Under the pieces are notes generated by a model. The model did no database searches and was not told the origin of the DNA. It worked only from the letters and a program-made list of their open reading frames with translations. Below are positions 19,795 through 32,040 of a DNA stretch of 64,000 bases, piece by piece; positions within the stretch are counted from its first letter, which is position 1, and each line of letters starts with the position of its first letter. This DNA comes from Helicobacter acinonychis (GTDB taxonomy: Bacteria; Campylobacterota; Campylobacteria; Campylobacterales; Helicobacteraceae), in the NCBI RefSeq assembly GCF_900461455.1, contig NZ_UGIA01000001.1, positions 310,001 to 374,000 of the forward strand, given 5' to 3'. A program made the translations under genes and the position numbers.

Positions 19795-20589
19795 ATGGTG
19801 AATGAAATCATTGCAGTGGCTAATCAAAAAGGAGGCGTGGGCAAAACAACAACAGCGGTTAATTTAGCGGCTTCTTTAGCGGTGTTTGAGAAAAAAATCT
19901 TGTTGATTGACTTTGACCCTCAAGCTAACGCCACTTCAAGTTTGGGTTTTAGGCGCGATAAAATTGATTACGATATTTATCATGTGTTGATTGGCCGTAA
20001 GCAAATTTCTCAAGTGATCTTAAAAACCCAAATGCCTTTTTTGGATTTAGTGCCTTCTAATTTGGGTTTAGCTGGGTTTGAAAAGACTTTTTATGACAGC
20101 CAAGATGAGAATAAACGAGGCGAGCTCATGCTCAAAAACGCTTTAGGGGGCGTGATAAAGCTTTATGATTACATCATCATTGACTCTCCGCCAGCTCTAG
20201 GGCCTCTTACGATCAATTCGCTTTCAGCTGCGCATTCGGTGATTATCCCTATCCAGTGCGAGTTTTTTGCCCTTGAAGGCACTAAATTATTGCTCAACAC
20301 CATTAGAATGCTGCAAAAAAGCACTAACCCTAAGCTCAAAATCAGAGGGTTTTTACCCACAATGCATGTCCCTCAACTCAATTTGACAAAAGGGGTTTTA
20401 GCGGAATTGTTTAAGTATTTTGACTCAGAGTTTTTTAGAGACTCTATGACAGGAGAGTATATTATGATCCCTAAAAGCGTGAAACTAGCGGAATCGCCTA
20501 GCTTCGGTAAGCCTATTTTGCTTTATGATATTAAATCTAATGGCAGCGTCGCTTATCAAAAATTGGCTCAAAGCATTATTCAGGGGTAG
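19795..20589 (+). CDS. parA: Chromosome partitioning ATPase ParA (Soj)
   Basis: The 264-residue ParA/MinD-family ATPase has the deviant Walker A KGGVGKTT at residues 12-19 preceded by the ANQ motif, FDPQANAT (Walker A') and [10 protein letters not shown] (Walker B). It moves ParB-parS complexes during chromosome segregation. It is followed immediately by parB (stop TAG at 20587-20589). Confidence 0.96.
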   Translation: MVNEIIAVANQKGGVGKTTTAVNLAASLAVFEKKILLIDFDPQANATSSLGFRRDKIDYDIYHVLIGRKQISQVILKTQMPFLDLVPSNLGLAGFEKTFYDSQDENKRGELMLKNALGGVIKLYDYIIIDSPPALGPLTINSLSAAHSVIIPIQCEFFALEGTKLLLNTIRMLQKSTNPKLKIRGFLPTMHVPQLNLTKGVLAELFKYFDSEFFRDSMTGEYIMIPKSVKLAESPSFGKPILLYDIKSNGSVAYQKLAQSIIQG

Positions 20590-20591
20590 TG

Positions 20592-21461
20592 ATGGCAAAA
20601 AATAAAGTGTTGGGTAGGGGTTTAGCGGATATTTTTCCTGAAATCAATGAAGTGTATGAGCAGGGGCTCTATGAAAGAGCCAATCGGGTTATAGAGCTTG
20701 GTATTGATGAGGTGATGCCCAATCCTTACCAACCTAGGAAAGTCTTTAGCGAAGATTCTTTAGAAGAATTAGCGCAATCCATCAAAGAGCATGGTTTGTT
20801 GCAGCCGGTTTTAGTGGTGAGTGAGAACGGGCGTTACCATTTGATTGCAGGCGAAAGGCGCTTAAGAGCGAGCAAATTAGCCAAAATGCAAACGATTAAG
20901 GCGATTGTTGTGGATATTGAGCAAGAAAAAATGCGCGAAGTCGCCTTGATTGAAAACATCCAACGAGAAGATTTGAACCCTTTGGAGTTAGCCAAATCTT
21001 ATAAAGAATTACTGGAAAGCTATCAAATGACCCAAGAAGAGCTTTCTAAAATCGTTAAAAAATCCAGAGCTCATGTGGCTAATATCATGCGTTTATTAAC
21101 CCTCTCTTCTAAAGTGCAAAACGCTCTTTTAGAAGAAAAAATCACTTCAGGGCATGCAAAAGTTTTGGTTGGTTTGGATGAAAAAAAACAAGAATTGATT
21201 CTAAATTCAATCATAGGGCAAAAACTCAGCGTGCGCCAGACAGAAGATTTGGCGCGTGATCTCAAAACCACCCCGCATGGGGATAAAAAACATGGTTTGA
21301 AAAGAACCCAAACGCTTATCGCTAAAGACGAATTGAAACGCTTCAATCAAAATTTGTGGGATCATTACAAGCTTAAAGCGGCTTTGAAAGGGGATAAAAT
21401 AGTTTTGCAATGTTATGAAAATTCTCTTTTGAAGGCTTTTATAAAAAAAATAATGTCTTAA
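20592..21461 (+). CDS. parB: Chromosome partitioning protein ParB (Spo0J)
   Basis: The 289-residue protein (a GTG three bases earlier could add one Met) begins [17 protein letters not shown]. The ParB N-terminal domain contains the [14 protein letters not shown]-binding/arginine box, followed by an HTH region ([24 protein letters not shown]) and a C-terminal dimerisation domain. It loads on parS sites near the origin. I did not find a convincing parS in the window. Confidence 0.95.
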   Translation: MAKNKVLGRGLADIFPEINEVYEQGLYERANRVIELGIDEVMPNPYQPRKVFSEDSLEELAQSIKEHGLLQPVLVVSENGRYHLIAGERRLRASKLAKMQTIKAIVVDIEQEKMREVALIENIQREDLNPLELAKSYKELLESYQMTQEELSKIVKKSRAHVANIMRLLTLSSKVQNALLEEKITSGHAKVLVGLDEKKQELILNSIIGQKLSVRQTEDLARDLKTTPHGDKKHGLKRTQTLIAKDELKRFNQNLWDHYKLKAALKGDKIVLQCYENSLLKAFIKKIMS

Positions 21462-21497
21462 TGCTTGAATGTTCTCAATTTTTAAGCGATTTTTTGT

Positions 21498-21503
21498 TAC
21501 AAT
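21498..21503 (+). promoter_or_regulatory. Probable -10 box of the ATP synthase operon
   Basis: TACAAT in TTTTTGTTACAATAAAG lies 73 bases before the first atp gene in the only sizeable gap between parB and the atp genes. Confidence 0.45.
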
Positions 21504-21575
21504 AAAGCTAATGTTTTTATAACAAGTGTGGGTTTTCAAATATTTATTTTTAGGATTTTAGGAAAGAAATAGGTC

Positions 21576-22010
21576 ATGAATATATCGGTTAATCCCTATT
21601 TAATGGCGGTCGTTTTTGTAGTGTTTGTGTTGCTTTTATGGGCGATGGATGTTTGGGTTTATAGGCCTTTGTTGGCTTTTATGGATAACAGACAGGCAGA
21701 GATAAAGGATAGCTTGGCTAAAATTAAAATGGATAACACCCAAAGCGTGGAGATCCGCCATCAAATTGACACCCTTCTTAAAGAAGCTGCAGAAAAGCGC
21801 AAAGAAATGCTAGCAGAAGCGATTCAAAAAGCCACAGAGTCTTATGATGCGGTGATCAAGCAAAAAGAGAATGAGCTCAATCAAGAGTTTGATGCGTTTG
21901 CTGAGCAGTTACAAAATGAAAAACAAGCCTTAAAAGAGCAGTTGCAAGCGCAAATGCCGGTATTTGAAAACGAGTTGAATAAGCGTGTGGCTATGGGTTT
22001 AGGGGGTTGA
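21576..22010 (+). CDS. atpF': ATP synthase F0 subunit b'
   Basis: The 144-residue protein has one N-terminal membrane helix (MAVVFVVFVLLLWAMDVWVY) followed by a long charged helix, the layout of a b-type stator subunit. The next gene encodes a second b-type protein, so this is b', as in epsilonproteobacteria. The pair forms the peripheral stalk. The a and c subunits are not in this cluster, which matches the species. Confidence 0.9.
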   Translation: MNISVNPYLMAVVFVVFVLLLWAMDVWVYRPLLAFMDNRQAEIKDSLAKIKMDNTQSVEIRHQIDTLLKEAAEKRKEMLAEAIQKATESYDAVIKQKENELNQEFDAFAEQLQNEKQALKEQLQAQMPVFENELNKRVAMGLGG

Positions 22011-22013
22011 TAG

Positions 22014-22529
22014 ATGGTGTTAGTTAAAATGGCGTTAGGGTTTTTGATCCTTTTAAGTCCCTTGTGTGCGATGGAATTGGATATTTCACAAACAGATATT
22101 ATAGAGCGTTCTTTAAACTTTCTCTTGTTTGTGGGGATTTTGTGGTATTTTTTGGCTAAAAAATTACGCTCATTCTTGCACGCTAAAAGCCTTGAGATCT
22201 CTAAACACTTAGACGAGATCCAAGCCCAACTCAAAGCGAGTAAAGAGAATAAGAAAAAACTCTTAAAAGAATTAGAGCAAGCCAAAGAAAAGGCTGAATT
22301 GATCGTTTCTGATGCGAATAAAGAAGCCTACACGATCACGCAAAAATACGAATTGCAAACCAAAATAGATGTGGAAAATTTGATCAAAAATTCTAAGGCG
22401 TTGATGGATTTAGAAGTTAAAAAGATCAAAAGAGAGTTGGTTGAAAGCGTTTTTAAAGATTTAAGAGAGAGTAAAAAAGTCTCTTTCAGCACGCAAGATT
22501 GCGTGAATATTTTGAAACAAAGGCTTTAA
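22014..22529 (+). CDS. atpF: ATP synthase F0 subunit b
   Basis: The 171-residue protein has an N-terminal cleavable-signal-like hydrophobic stretch ([14 protein letters not shown]), a membrane helix ([19 protein letters not shown]) and a long coiled coil that dimerises with b'. The ribosome site overlaps the b' stop. atpH starts on the base after its stop codon. Confidence 0.9.
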   Translation: MVLVKMALGFLILLSPLCAMELDISQTDIIERSLNFLLFVGILWYFLAKKLRSFLHAKSLEISKHLDEIQAQLKASKENKKKLLKELEQAKEKAELIVSDANKEAYTITQKYELQTKIDVENLIKNSKALMDLEVKKIKRELVESVFKDLRESKKVSFSTQDCVNILKQRL

Positions 22530-23072
22530 ATGCAAGATTTAAAAGTGATCTCTAAGCATTATGTCAAGGCGTTAAAAAACCACACTAAAGATGATTTAGC
22601 GTTATTAGAAGAAATGGTTGTGGGGCTTAAAAATTTAGCAGAAGCGGTAAAACTGCATAAGCTTAATCAGGTGTTAGAGCATGTTTCTTTGAAAGTGAAA
22701 AAAGAAATTGTATTTGAAATATTGGAAAAAACAACTCCCAAAAAAGCATGCTTGGTTTTAAAACCCATAATGGAAATAGCGTTAAAAAATAACCGGCTTG
22801 AGATATTGGAATTGGTCGCTGAAGAGCTGTCCTTTGATTCTAAAAGGACTTTGGAAGCCACGCTTTTAGTTCCGCAAAAGCTTGAAAATAAGGAGCTAGA
22901 AGAAGTCCAACAAAAATTGCAAGCGCGTTTTAACGCCCCCATAGAAATCGTTCAAGACACTTGGTCTAAAAAAGGGGTTTCTTTAAGCGTTTCAAACTTG
23001 GATTTAGAAATAGGCTTTTCTAAGGAAGAGATTTTAAAGAAAATAGAAAAACAGGTTATTCAATCTATTTAA
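22530..23072 (+). CDS. atpH: ATP synthase F1 subunit delta
   Basis: The 180-residue OSCP/delta protein links the peripheral stalk to F1. The N-terminal six-helix domain is followed by the conserved C-terminal [21 protein letters not shown] segment, which includes the usual family end motif in divergent form. It sits between atpF and atpA in the canonical order. Confidence 0.9.
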   Translation: MQDLKVISKHYVKALKNHTKDDLALLEEMVVGLKNLAEAVKLHKLNQVLEHVSLKVKKEIVFEILEKTTPKKACLVLKPIMEIALKNNRLEILELVAEELSFDSKRTLEATLLVPQKLENKELEEVQQKLQARFNAPIEIVQDTWSKKGVSLSVSNLDLEIGFSKEEILKKIEKQVIQSI

Positions 23073-23094
23073 TCAATCTAAGGAGATAAAGATA

Positions 23095-24606
23095 ATGTCC
23101 CAACTAAAATTGGAAGAAATCAGCTCGGTTATTGAAGAAAAGATCAAGAATTTTGAACTTGATTGCGATATGGCTGAAGTCGGCAAGGTCGTTTCATACG
23201 CTGATGGTGTGGCTAAGATTTATGGCTTAAATGGTGTGATGTCGTATGAAGTGTTGGAGTTTGAAACAGGAGATAAAGGCGTTGCGGCTAACTTAGAAGA
23301 AGATAGCGTTGGCGTGATTGTGTTTGGTTTTGGCAACAATATTAAAGAGGGGACGAGCGTTAAACGCACAAAGAGTTTGATGAAAGTCCCTGTTGGCGAT
23401 GCAGTTGTTGGGCGCGTGTTGAACGCTTTGGGTGAGCCTATTGATGGCAAGGGCGAGATAGAAACGAATGAGTTTAGCCTCATAGAGCAAAAAGCCCCAG
23501 GCATTATGGACAGAAAATCTGTGCATGAGCCTTTACAAACTGGGATTAAAGCCATTGATGCGTTAGTGCCTATTGGGCGTGGGCAGAGGGAGTTGATCAT
23601 TGGGGATAAACAAACCGGTAAAACCACTGTAGCAATAGATACGATCATCAACCAAAAAGGGCAAAATGTGATCTGCATTTATGTGGCTATTGGTCAAAAA
23701 GAATCCACCGTCGCGCAAGTGGTCCGTAAATTAGAAGAATACGGAGCGATGGAATACAGCGTTGTGGTTAACGCTTCAGCTTCTGATTCGGCTGCGATGC
23801 AATATTTAGCCCCTTATGCGGGTGTGGCTATGGGGGAATACTTTAGAGATCATGCCCGCCATGCCCTAATCATTTATGATGATTTGAGTAAGCATGCCGT
23901 CGCTTACAGAGAAATTTCTTTGATTTTAAGAAGACCTCCAGGTAGGGAAGCTTTTCCTGGCGATGTTTTTTATATCCACTCACGGCTTTTAGAAAGAGCG
24001 GCTAAAGTTTGCGATGAAAAAGGTGCAGGATCTTTAACCGCGCTCCCTATTGTGGAAACTCAAGCGGGCGATGTTTCAGCCTATATCCCTACGAATATCA
24101 TTTCCATTACAGACGGACAAATTTTCTTAGAAACGGATTTGTTTTATTCAGGGATCCGCCCTGCTATCAATGTAGGCTTGTCGGTTTCAAGGGTTGGAGG
24201 GGCCGCTCAAATCAAAGCCACCAAGCAAGTTTCAGGGACTTTGCGCTTGGATTTAGCGCAATACAGAGAGTTGCAAGCCTTCACGCAATTCGCTTCTGAT
24301 TTAGATGAAGCGAGTAAAAAGCAATTAGAAAGAGGGCAACGCATGGTAGAAGTGCTCAAACAAGCCCCTTATTCGCCCTTACCCATTGAAAAGCAAGTGG
24401 TCATTATTTATGCCGGGGCTAAAGGCTTTTTGGATAGCGTGAGCGTGAAAAAAGTCGTGGATTTTGAAGAGCGGCTATACCCTTTCTTGGAAGCAAAATA
24501 CCCTCAAGTATTAGAAGAAATCCACATTAAAAAAGCGTTAGATAAGGATTTAGAAGCCATGCTAAAAAAAGCTTTAGAGGAATTCAAGCTCACTTATAGC
24601 GAGTAG
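23095..24606 (+). CDS. atpA: ATP synthase F1 subunit alpha
   Basis: The 503-residue non-catalytic nucleotide-binding subunit has P-loop GDKQTGKT at residues 170-177, the [20 protein letters not shown] block, and the alpha signature [17 protein letters not shown]. The ribosome site AAGGAG precedes the ATG. The length is normal. Confidence 0.98.
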   Translation: MSQLKLEEISSVIEEKIKNFELDCDMAEVGKVVSYADGVAKIYGLNGVMSYEVLEFETGDKGVAANLEEDSVGVIVFGFGNNIKEGTSVKRTKSLMKVPVGDAVVGRVLNALGEPIDGKGEIETNEFSLIEQKAPGIMDRKSVHEPLQTGIKAIDALVPIGRGQRELIIGDKQTGKTTVAIDTIINQKGQNVICIYVAIGQKESTVAQVVRKLEEYGAMEYSVVVNASASDSAAMQYLAPYAGVAMGEYFRDHARHALIIYDDLSKHAVAYREISLILRRPPGREAFPGDVFYIHSRLLERAAKVCDEKGAGSLTALPIVETQAGDVSAYIPTNIISITDGQIFLETDLFYSGIRPAINVGLSVSRVGGAAQIKATKQVSGTLRLDLAQYRELQAFTQFASDLDEASKKQLERGQRMVEVLKQAPYSPLPIEKQVVIIYAGAKGFLDSVSVKKVVDFEERLYPFLEAKYPQVLEEIHIKKALDKDLEAMLKKALEEFKLTYSE

Positions 24607-24620
24607 GAGACGGCTAGGAT

Positions 24621-25526
24621 ATGGCAAATTTAAGAGACATTAGAAAGAAAATTGGAAGCGTTAAGAACACGCAAAAAATTACGCATGCGATGAAACTCGT
24701 TTCCACTTCTAAGCTAAGAAAAGCCGAAGAAGTTGCAAGAAATTCTAGGGCGTATGCATTGAAGTTGGATGCTGTGTTTGATGATGTGCTATCCAAAATG
24801 AAAAATCAAGGGATTAAAGATATTCAAAGCAAGTATTTTAGGGAATTAGAAAGACTTGAAATCAAAAAAGTGGACATTATTTTTATCACAGCCGATAAGG
24901 GGCTTTGTGGGGGCTTTAACGCCAATACCATTAAAAAAGTTTTGGCATGCACGAATGAATATCAGGAAAAAGACATTAAGGTGCGTTTGCGCGGTATTGG
25001 TAAAAAGGGCAATGAGTATTTTAGCTTTAATGGCATAGAAGTTTTAGATAAAATCAATGATTTAAGCTCTATGCCTAATTATGAACGAGCGCAAGAATTC
25101 ATGCAAAAAGTGGTGGAAGACTATTTAAATGGGAAAACCGATAAGGTGGTTATCATTCACAATGGTTTTAAAAACATGATTATCCAAGAAATAAGAGTGA
25201 AAACGATTCTTCCTATTGGGCACCACATCATCCATCAAAACTCTCAGCCCAGTGAGGCACAAGAGACTATTACGAGCGAGCCAAGCGGGAGCGAAGATGA
25301 AATTTTAGACTCTTTAGCAAAAAAATATGTAGAGTATAGTTTATACTATGCTTTGATTGATTCTTTAGCCGCAGAGCATAGCGCTAGAATGCAAGCGATG
25401 GATACAGCGACAAATAACGCTAAGGATTTGGTTAAAAATTTAACCATTTCTTACAATAAAGCCAGACAAGAGGCGATTACGACCGAGCTAGTAGAAATCA
25501 ATGCTGGCGTAGAAGCCCTAAAATAA
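24621..25526 (+). CDS. atpG: ATP synthase F1 subunit gamma
   Basis: The 301-residue central-shaft subunit has N-terminal [20 protein letters not shown] and C-terminal [20 protein letters not shown], both hallmarks. It contains [12 protein letters not shown] in the core. Confidence 0.97.
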   Translation: MANLRDIRKKIGSVKNTQKITHAMKLVSTSKLRKAEEVARNSRAYALKLDAVFDDVLSKMKNQGIKDIQSKYFRELERLEIKKVDIIFITADKGLCGGFNANTIKKVLACTNEYQEKDIKVRLRGIGKKGNEYFSFNGIEVLDKINDLSSMPNYERAQEFMQKVVEDYLNGKTDKVVIIHNGFKNMIIQEIRVKTILPIGHHIIHQNSQPSEAQETITSEPSGSEDEILDSLAKKYVEYSLYYALIDSLAAEHSARMQAMDTATNNAKDLVKNLTISYNKARQEAITTELVEINAGVEALK

Positions 25527-25538
25527 AAATTACATTAA

Positions 25539-26954
<1,416 letters not shown>

Positions 26955-26963
26955 GGGTTTGTC

Positions 26964-27335
26964 ATGGCTTTATTGAAAATTAGTGTGGTCGTTCCTGAGG
27001 GGGAAGTTTATACAGGAGAGGTTAGAAGCGTTGTGTTGCCAGGAGTTGAAGGGGAATTTGGGGTTCTTTATGGGCATAGCAACATGATCACTTTGCTCCA
27101 AGCGGGAGTGATTGAGATTGAAACCGAGAGTCAAAAAGAACACATTGCGATTAGTTGGGGCTATGCAGAAGTCACTGGTGAGCATGTGGATATTTTGGCC
27201 GATGGAGCGGTCTTTATCAAAAAAGAATCAGATGACAGAGATGATGCTATTTCTAGGGCTAAAAGGCTTTTAGAGGACGCAAGCTCTGATAGGTTAGCGG
27301 TTTCTAGCGTGCTGGCTAAGATTGAGTCTCTTTAG
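26964..27335 (+). CDS. atpC: ATP synthase F1 subunit epsilon
   Basis: The 123-residue protein has the epsilon beta-sandwich (VVPEGEVYTGEVRSVVLPGVEGEFGVL, then GHSNMITLLQAGVIEI) followed by the C-terminal helical pair that inhibits ATP hydrolysis. It is the last atp gene; the tol-type genes follow after nine bases, which suggests read-through. Confidence 0.95.
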   Translation: MALLKISVVVPEGEVYTGEVRSVVLPGVEGEFGVLYGHSNMITLLQAGVIEIETESQKEHIAISWGYAEVTGEHVDILADGAVFIKKESDDRDDAISRAKRLLEDASSDRLAVSSVLAKIESL

Positions 27336-27344
27336 GGGGAAACC

Positions 27345-27935
27345 ATGTTACATGCAATCGTTGATTTTTTTCATAAGAGCGGTTTTGTTACGGCGTTGGT
27401 TTTGATTTGGGTTTCATTCTACTTGGTGGTGACTCTATGGATCTTTTTGTATAAAAGTATTGTGTTGAAAATTGAACTCAAGCGCGAGATGCAATCTTTG
27501 TCCAACATTCTTAATGGGGTGCAAGACGCTCCAGAGCATTCCATGTTTAACAAGAGGAAAAACCATGGGCCTCAAAGGCATTCCAAAGAATTGTTGCAAG
27601 CTTGGAAACATCAGATTCTTAAGCAAAGCACGACCGGTTTAGTGGTGTTGAGCATCATCTCTTCTACGGCTCCTTTTATCGGTTTGTTTGGCACGGTGGT
27701 TGAGATTTTAGAAGCGTTTAATAGTTTGGGCGTGTTAGGTCAGGCGTCTTTTGGGGTGATCGCACCTATTATTTCTAAAGCTCTTGTCGCCACTGCTGGG
27801 GGGATTTTAGCGACCATTCCGGCTTATTCTTTTTACTTGATTTTAAAGCGCAAGATCTATGACCTATCAGTTTATGTGCAAATGCAAGTGGATATTTTAT
27901 CGTCTAGAGAAGAGGATTCTTTAAGAAGATTTTGA
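27345..27935 (+). CDS. tolQ: TolQ/ExbB-type proton channel subunit
   Basis: The 196-residue MotA/TolQ/ExbB protein has three membrane segments. The conserved stretch TAPFIGLFGTVVEILEAF and the third-helix GVIAPIISKALVATAGGILATIPAYSFY are visible. With the next gene it forms the proton-driven motor in the inner membrane. Because tolB and pal follow, a TolQ role is more likely than ExbB, although H. pylori annotations often say exbB. Confidence 0.85.
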   Translation: MLHAIVDFFHKSGFVTALVLIWVSFYLVVTLWIFLYKSIVLKIELKREMQSLSNILNGVQDAPEHSMFNKRKNHGPQRHSKELLQAWKHQILKQSTTGLVVLSIISSTAPFIGLFGTVVEILEAFNSLGVLGQASFGVIAPIISKALVATAGGILATIPAYSFYLILKRKIYDLSVYVQMQVDILSSREEDSLRRF

Positions 27936-27963
27936 CAAGTGTCTTAAATAGGGAGAGGTTTTT

Positions 27964-28365
27964 ATGAATTACGATAATTATTGGGATGAGGACAAGCCAG
28001 AACTCAATATCACGCCTTTAGTGGATGTGATGCTTGTTTTATTGGCTATCCTTATGGTGACCACGCCCACTCTCACTTATAAAGAAGAGATTGCCTTACC
28101 TTCTGGTTCAAAAACTTTTAGAGCCACTCAAGATAAGGTGATTGAGATCCGCATGGATAAGGATGCAAAAATCTATATTGACAGCCAAACTTATGAATAC
28201 AATTCTTTTCCGGATACTTTTAACCTGCTTTCTAAAAAATACGATAAAAACACCAAAGTGAATATCCGTGCGGACAAGCGATTGACTTACGATAAAGTGA
28301 TTTATTTGTTAAAAACGATTAAGGAAGCGGGGTTTTTAAAAGTTTCTTTAATCACAAGTCCTTAA
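27964..28365 (+). CDS. tolR: TolR/ExbD-type proton channel subunit
   Basis: The 133-residue protein has a short cytoplasmic N-terminus, one membrane helix beginning LNITPLVDVMLVLLAILMVTT with the essential Asp in LVDVM, and a periplasmic domain ending in TIKEAGFLKVSLIT. It pairs with TolQ; often annotated exbD. Confidence 0.87.
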   Translation: MNYDNYWDEDKPELNITPLVDVMLVLLAILMVTTPTLTYKEEIALPSGSKTFRATQDKVIEIRMDKDAKIYIDSQTYEYNSFPDTFNLLSKKYDKNTKVNIRADKRLTYDKVIYLLKTIKEAGFLKVSLITSP

Positions 28366-28383
28366 AGAGTGGGGCTGATTTGC

Positions 28384-29166
28384 ATGGGTAGGAGTGCGAT
28401 CTTATTTGTTTCTGGTTTTTTAGCGTTTTTACTCTATGCTTTATTGTTGTATGGTTTGTTATTGGAAAGGCATAATAAAGAAGCAGAAAAAATCCTTTTA
28501 GATTTGAGCAAAAAAGACGAACAGGTCATTGACTTGAATTTAGAGGATTTGCCTAACGAGAAAAAAGTGGAGAAAATTGAAAAAGTAGCCGAAAAACAGG
28601 GCGATTTTTTAAAGCCTAAAGAACAAGAAGAACCTGAAGAAAGCCTTGAAGATATTTTCTCTTCACTTAATGACTTTAAAGAAAAGACAGACAAAAACGC
28701 TCAAAAAGACGAACAAAAAGAACAAGAAAAGCAAAGGCGTTTAAGAGAGCAGCAACGCTTAAAGCAAAACCAAGAAAACCAGAAGTTGTTGAAAGGCTTG
28801 CAACAAAATTTAGACCAATTTGCGCAAAAACTAGAAAGCGTTAAAAACAAAACTTTAGATTTGCAAGTCCCTAAACAAGATGGGGTTGATGACAAGGCTT
28901 ATCAAGAATGGTATGCTCAAATCTATCAAATTTTATCTAAGGGTTGGAGGGGCGTTTTTTACCAAAAGGCGTCAGTGAGTGCACTCATTACGATCGCTAA
29001 AGATGGGAAATTTGATTACACAATCCTTAGTTTCTCTGATTTTAAGGATTATAATGAGAGTGTCACCACCCTTTTAGACGATTTAAAGAAAGTGGATTTC
29101 CCTCCATATCCGGGAGAAAACATGATTTCTATCAAAGTTAATTTCACCACCAAGGAAGAACAATGA
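28384..29166 (+). CDS. tolA: TolA/TonB-like energy transducer
   Basis: From ATG 28384 the protein has 260 residues (a GTG at 28369 would add five). It has an N-terminal membrane anchor (SAILFVSGFLAFLLYALLLYGLLL), a highly charged Glu/Lys/Gln coiled-coil middle and a C-terminal globular domain (YQEWYAQIYQILSKGWRG...DFPPYP) of the TolA/TonB type. It spans the periplasm and links TolQR to TolB-Pal. It overlaps tolB by ATGA. Confidence 0.8.
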   Translation: MGRSAILFVSGFLAFLLYALLLYGLLLERHNKEAEKILLDLSKKDEQVIDLNLEDLPNEKKVEKIEKVAEKQGDFLKPKEQEEPEESLEDIFSSLNDFKEKTDKNAQKDEQKEQEKQRRLREQQRLKQNQENQKLLKGLQQNLDQFAQKLESVKNKTLDLQVPKQDGVDDKAYQEWYAQIYQILSKGWRGVFYQKASVSALITIAKDGKFDYTILSFSDFKDYNESVTTLLDDLKKVDFPPYPGENMISIKVNFTTKEEQ

Positions 29167-30416
29167 AGCATTTATGGCTTTTTTTAATGGGTTCTGTATG
29201 GCTTTTTGCAATAGACAAGACGCTAGATATTGTTAAAACCATTCAAAAGCTTCCTAAAATTGAAGTGCGCTACTCCATAGACAACGATGCCAATTACGCT
29301 TTAAAATTGCATGAAGTCTTAATCAATGATTTAAAGACCAGCCAGCATTTTGATGTTTCTGAAAACAAGGAGCAAAGCGCTATCAATTATGCGGATCTCA
29401 AGAATAAAAAATTCCAACTCGTAGCGCTTGTGAGCGTGGCGGTGGAAAACGGCAATAAAATTTCACGATTGAGGCTTTATGATGTCAATACAAGCACCCT
29501 CACTAAAACTTTTGACTACCCAATTTTAAGCGCTGATCTATACCCTTTTACAGCACACAACATGGCGATTGCGGTGAATGATTACCTCAAAGCCCCTTCT
29601 ATCGCCTGGATGAAGCGTTTTATTGTGTTTTCTAAATATATCAGTTCAGGGGTTACGAGCATTGCGTTAGCGGATTACACGATGCGCTATCAAAAAGAAA
29701 TCATCAAAAATAACCGACTCAATATTTTTCCTAAATGGGCGAACGCCGAGCAAACGGAGTTTTACTACACGCAATATGGCGAAAGAAAGCCCATGATTTT
29801 AAAATACAATATCCAAAAAGGCACGCACCAAAGTATCGCTAGCTCTCAAGGGATGGCGGTGGTTTCTAGCGTGAGCTCTGATGGCTCTAAAATCTTAATG
29901 TCTTTAGCCCCTAAAGGCCAACCGGATGTTTATTTATACGATGTGCATAAAAAAACAAGCACTAAAATAACGCGCTACCCAGGGATAGATGTTTCAGGAG
30001 TGTTTCTTGAAGATGACAAGTCTATGGCTTTTGTTTCGGATAGATCAGGCTATCCTAATATCTATATGAAAAAATTGGGGTTAAACGAGAGCGCGGAGCA
30101 ACTCGTTTATGAGGGGAAAAGCAATGAATCCATTGACGCTTATAAGGATGGCATTGTGTATGTGAGTAGGGAAAATCTTAATGAATTTGGCAAAACGGTG
30201 TTCAATTTGAATTTAATCACGCTAAATAGCAAGTATATCCGTAGGCTTACCGTGAATGGCGTGAATCAAATGCCTCGTTTTTCTGTGGATGGGAAAAATA
30301 TCATGTATATTAAAAAGACACCCCAAGAATACGCTATGGGGCTTATTTTGCTAGACTATAATCAAAGTTTTCTATTCCCCTTAAAGAATGTGAAAATACA
30401 AGCCTTTGATTGGTAA
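29163..30416 (+). CDS. tolB: Tol-Pal system periplasmic protein TolB
   Basis: The 417-residue protein has a signal peptide (MKHLWLFLMGSVWLFA), an N-terminal alpha/beta domain, and a C-terminal beta-propeller with repeated segments such as SSDGSKILMSLAPKGQPDVYLYD and DDKSMAFVSDRSGYPNIYM. It binds Pal at the outer membrane and helps constrict the envelope in division. Confidence 0.93.
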   Translation: MKHLWLFLMGSVWLFAIDKTLDIVKTIQKLPKIEVRYSIDNDANYALKLHEVLINDLKTSQHFDVSENKEQSAINYADLKNKKFQLVALVSVAVENGNKISRLRLYDVNTSTLTKTFDYPILSADLYPFTAHNMAIAVNDYLKAPSIAWMKRFIVFSKYISSGVTSIALADYTMRYQKEIIKNNRLNIFPKWANAEQTEFYYTQYGERKPMILKYNIQKGTHQSIASSQGMAVVSSVSSDGSKILMSLAPKGQPDVYLYDVHKKTSTKITRYPGIDVSGVFLEDDKSMAFVSDRSGYPNIYMKKLGLNESAEQLVYEGKSNESIDAYKDGIVYVSRENLNEFGKTVFNLNLITLNSKYIRRLTVNGVNQMPRFSVDGKNIMYIKKTPQEYAMGLILLDYNQSFLFPLKNVKIQAFDW

Positions 30417-30494
30417 GGTTAAATTAAGCGAATATGAGCTAATATTTTTGCTTATTATTTAGATTATTTAGATTTTATTTTGGGAGAATGTTTA

Positions 30495-31040
30495 ATGAAA
30501 AAATTTTCTGCGTTTAGTTCTTTGTTGGCTTTGTTATTGGTGGTTGGTTGCAGTCATAAAATAGATAACAATACAGTGGCCGGTGATGTGAGCACTGGCG
30601 TTAAAGCCGTTCAAAACGCGCCTGTCAATACAGAGCCTGTTGTAGAAAAAGAAGCACCTAAAGAAGATCTAGCTCCAGCGGTTGAGAAAAAACCGGCTAT
30701 TGAGAGTGGGACTATTATTGCCTCTATTTATTTTGATTTTGACAAATATGAGATCAAAGACTCCGATCAAGAAACTTTGGATGAGATCGTGCAAAAAGCT
30801 AAAGAAAACCACATGCAAGTGCTTTTAGAAGGCAATACCGATGAATTTGGCTCTAGCGAATACAATCAAGCGCTTGGCGTTAAAAGGACTTTGAGCGTGA
30901 AAAACGCTTTAGTGATTAAAGGGGTAGAAAAAGACATGATTAAAACCATCAGTTTTGGTGAAATCAAACCCAAATGCATCCAAAAAACCAAAGAGTGTTA
31001 TAAAGAAAACAGGAGAGTGGATGTCAAATTAGTGAAGTAA
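30495..31040 (+). CDS. pal: Peptidoglycan-associated lipoprotein Pal
   Basis: From ATG 30495 (GGGAGA at 30482-30487) the protein has 181 residues. The lipobox is LLVVGC with acylated Cys19. A flexible Pro/Glu linker is followed by an OmpA-like peptidoglycan-binding domain (IYFDFDKYEIKD and LEGNTDEFGSSEYNQALGVK). It anchors the outer membrane to the wall. An upstream in-frame TTG lacks support. Confidence 0.96.
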   Translation: MKKFSAFSSLLALLLVVGCSHKIDNNTVAGDVSTGVKAVQNAPVNTEPVVEKEAPKEDLAPAVEKKPAIESGTIIASIYFDFDKYEIKDSDQETLDEIVQKAKENHMQVLLEGNTDEFGSSEYNQALGVKRTLSVKNALVIKGVEKDMIKTISFGEIKPKCIQKTKECYKENRRVDVKLVK

Positions 31041-31047
31041 CTTGGGA

Positions 31048-32040
31048 ATGAATAGGCTTTTTTTAATCCCTTTTATCGCTCCCTTTTTTCTCAATGGGGA
31101 GCCTTCAGCGTTTGATTTGCAAAGCGGAGCGACCAAAAAGGAACTCCGTCAGTTGCAAGTCAATAGCAAGAACTTTGCTAATATTTTGACCAAAATCCAT
31201 TCCCAAGTGGAGTCCAACACCCAAGCTCAAGAGGGTATAAGGAGCGTTTATGAAGGGCAAGCTAATAAGATTAAAGACCTTAATAACGCTATCCTTTCTC
31301 AAGAAGAATCCTTGCGATCCTTAAAAGCTTCTCAGGAAGTGCAAAACAACACGCTCAAGCAGCAATCACAGACTTTGGACGATTTAAGGAATGAAATCCG
31401 TGCCAACCAACAAGCTATCCAACAATTGGACGAACAAAACAAGCAAATGAGCGAGTTATTGACCAAGTTAAGCCAGGATTTGGTTGCACAAATCGCCTTG
31501 ATCCAAAAAGCGCTCAAAGAACAACAGGACAAAACTGAAAAGTCGCTTAAAATAAACGCTCTAGCGAATGAAAACCCCCCTTTAAAAGCCAACGCTAAAC
31601 AAGAAGGAAATACTGAAGAGAAGCCGTTGCAAGTGGAGTTCAATAAAGATTTATCCAAGCAAAAAGAGGTTTTTCAAGAAGCCTTGTCCCTTTTAAAGGA
31701 TAAATCTTATGCACAAGCCAGAGAGCGTTTGCTGTGGTTGGAGGCTAATAGTTACAAGCTTGCTTATGTGCGTTATGCGCTTGGGGAAGTAGCTTATAAC
31801 GAAAAGAAACATAGAGAAGCGATCAAATACTACAAAGAGAGTGCTCTTTTGGATCAAAAAGCACCTTATATGCCTGTGCTTTTGTGGCATGTAGCATGGT
31901 CGTTTAAAAAAATCAAGGACGATAAGAATTACCATAAATTCTTAAACACTTTGCAGCGCTTGTATCCTTCAAGCGATCAAGCTAAAAAAGCCAAAAAAAT
32001 TTTAGAAAATAAGGAGAAAAGCATTCATGCAAAACCATGA
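31048..32040 (+). CDS. ybgF: CpoB/YbgF-like periplasmic Tol accessory protein
   Basis: From ATG 31048 the protein has 330 residues, with a signal peptide ([16 protein letters not shown]), a long Gln-rich trimerising coiled coil (about residues 25-170) and a C-terminal TPR domain ([43 protein letters not shown]). The position directly after pal is the conserved place of CpoB. It overlaps slyD by 14 bases. Confidence 0.85.
   Translation: MNRLFLIPFIAPFFLNGEPSAFDLQSGATKKELRQLQVNSKNFANILTKIHSQVESNTQAQEGIRSVYEGQANKIKDLNNAILSQEESLRSLKASQEVQNNTLKQQSQTLDDLRNEIRANQQAIQQLDEQNKQMSELLTKLSQDLVAQIALIQKALKEQQDKTEKSLKINALANENPPLKANAKQEGNTEEKPLQVEFNKDLSKQKEVFQEALSLLKDKSYAQARERLLWLEANSYKLAYVRYALGEVAYNEKKHREAIKYYKESALLDQKAPYMPVLLWHVAWSFKKIKDDKNYHKFLNTLQRLYPSSDQAKKAKKILENKEKSIHAKP

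Noticed and set aside
19795..21461. A parS site next to parAB
   Set aside because: I looked for a GTTCCACGTGGAAC-like palindrome in and near the genes and saw none that was convincing.
23293..23678. Minus-strand ORFs within atpA
   Set aside because: Shadows of a highly conserved gene.
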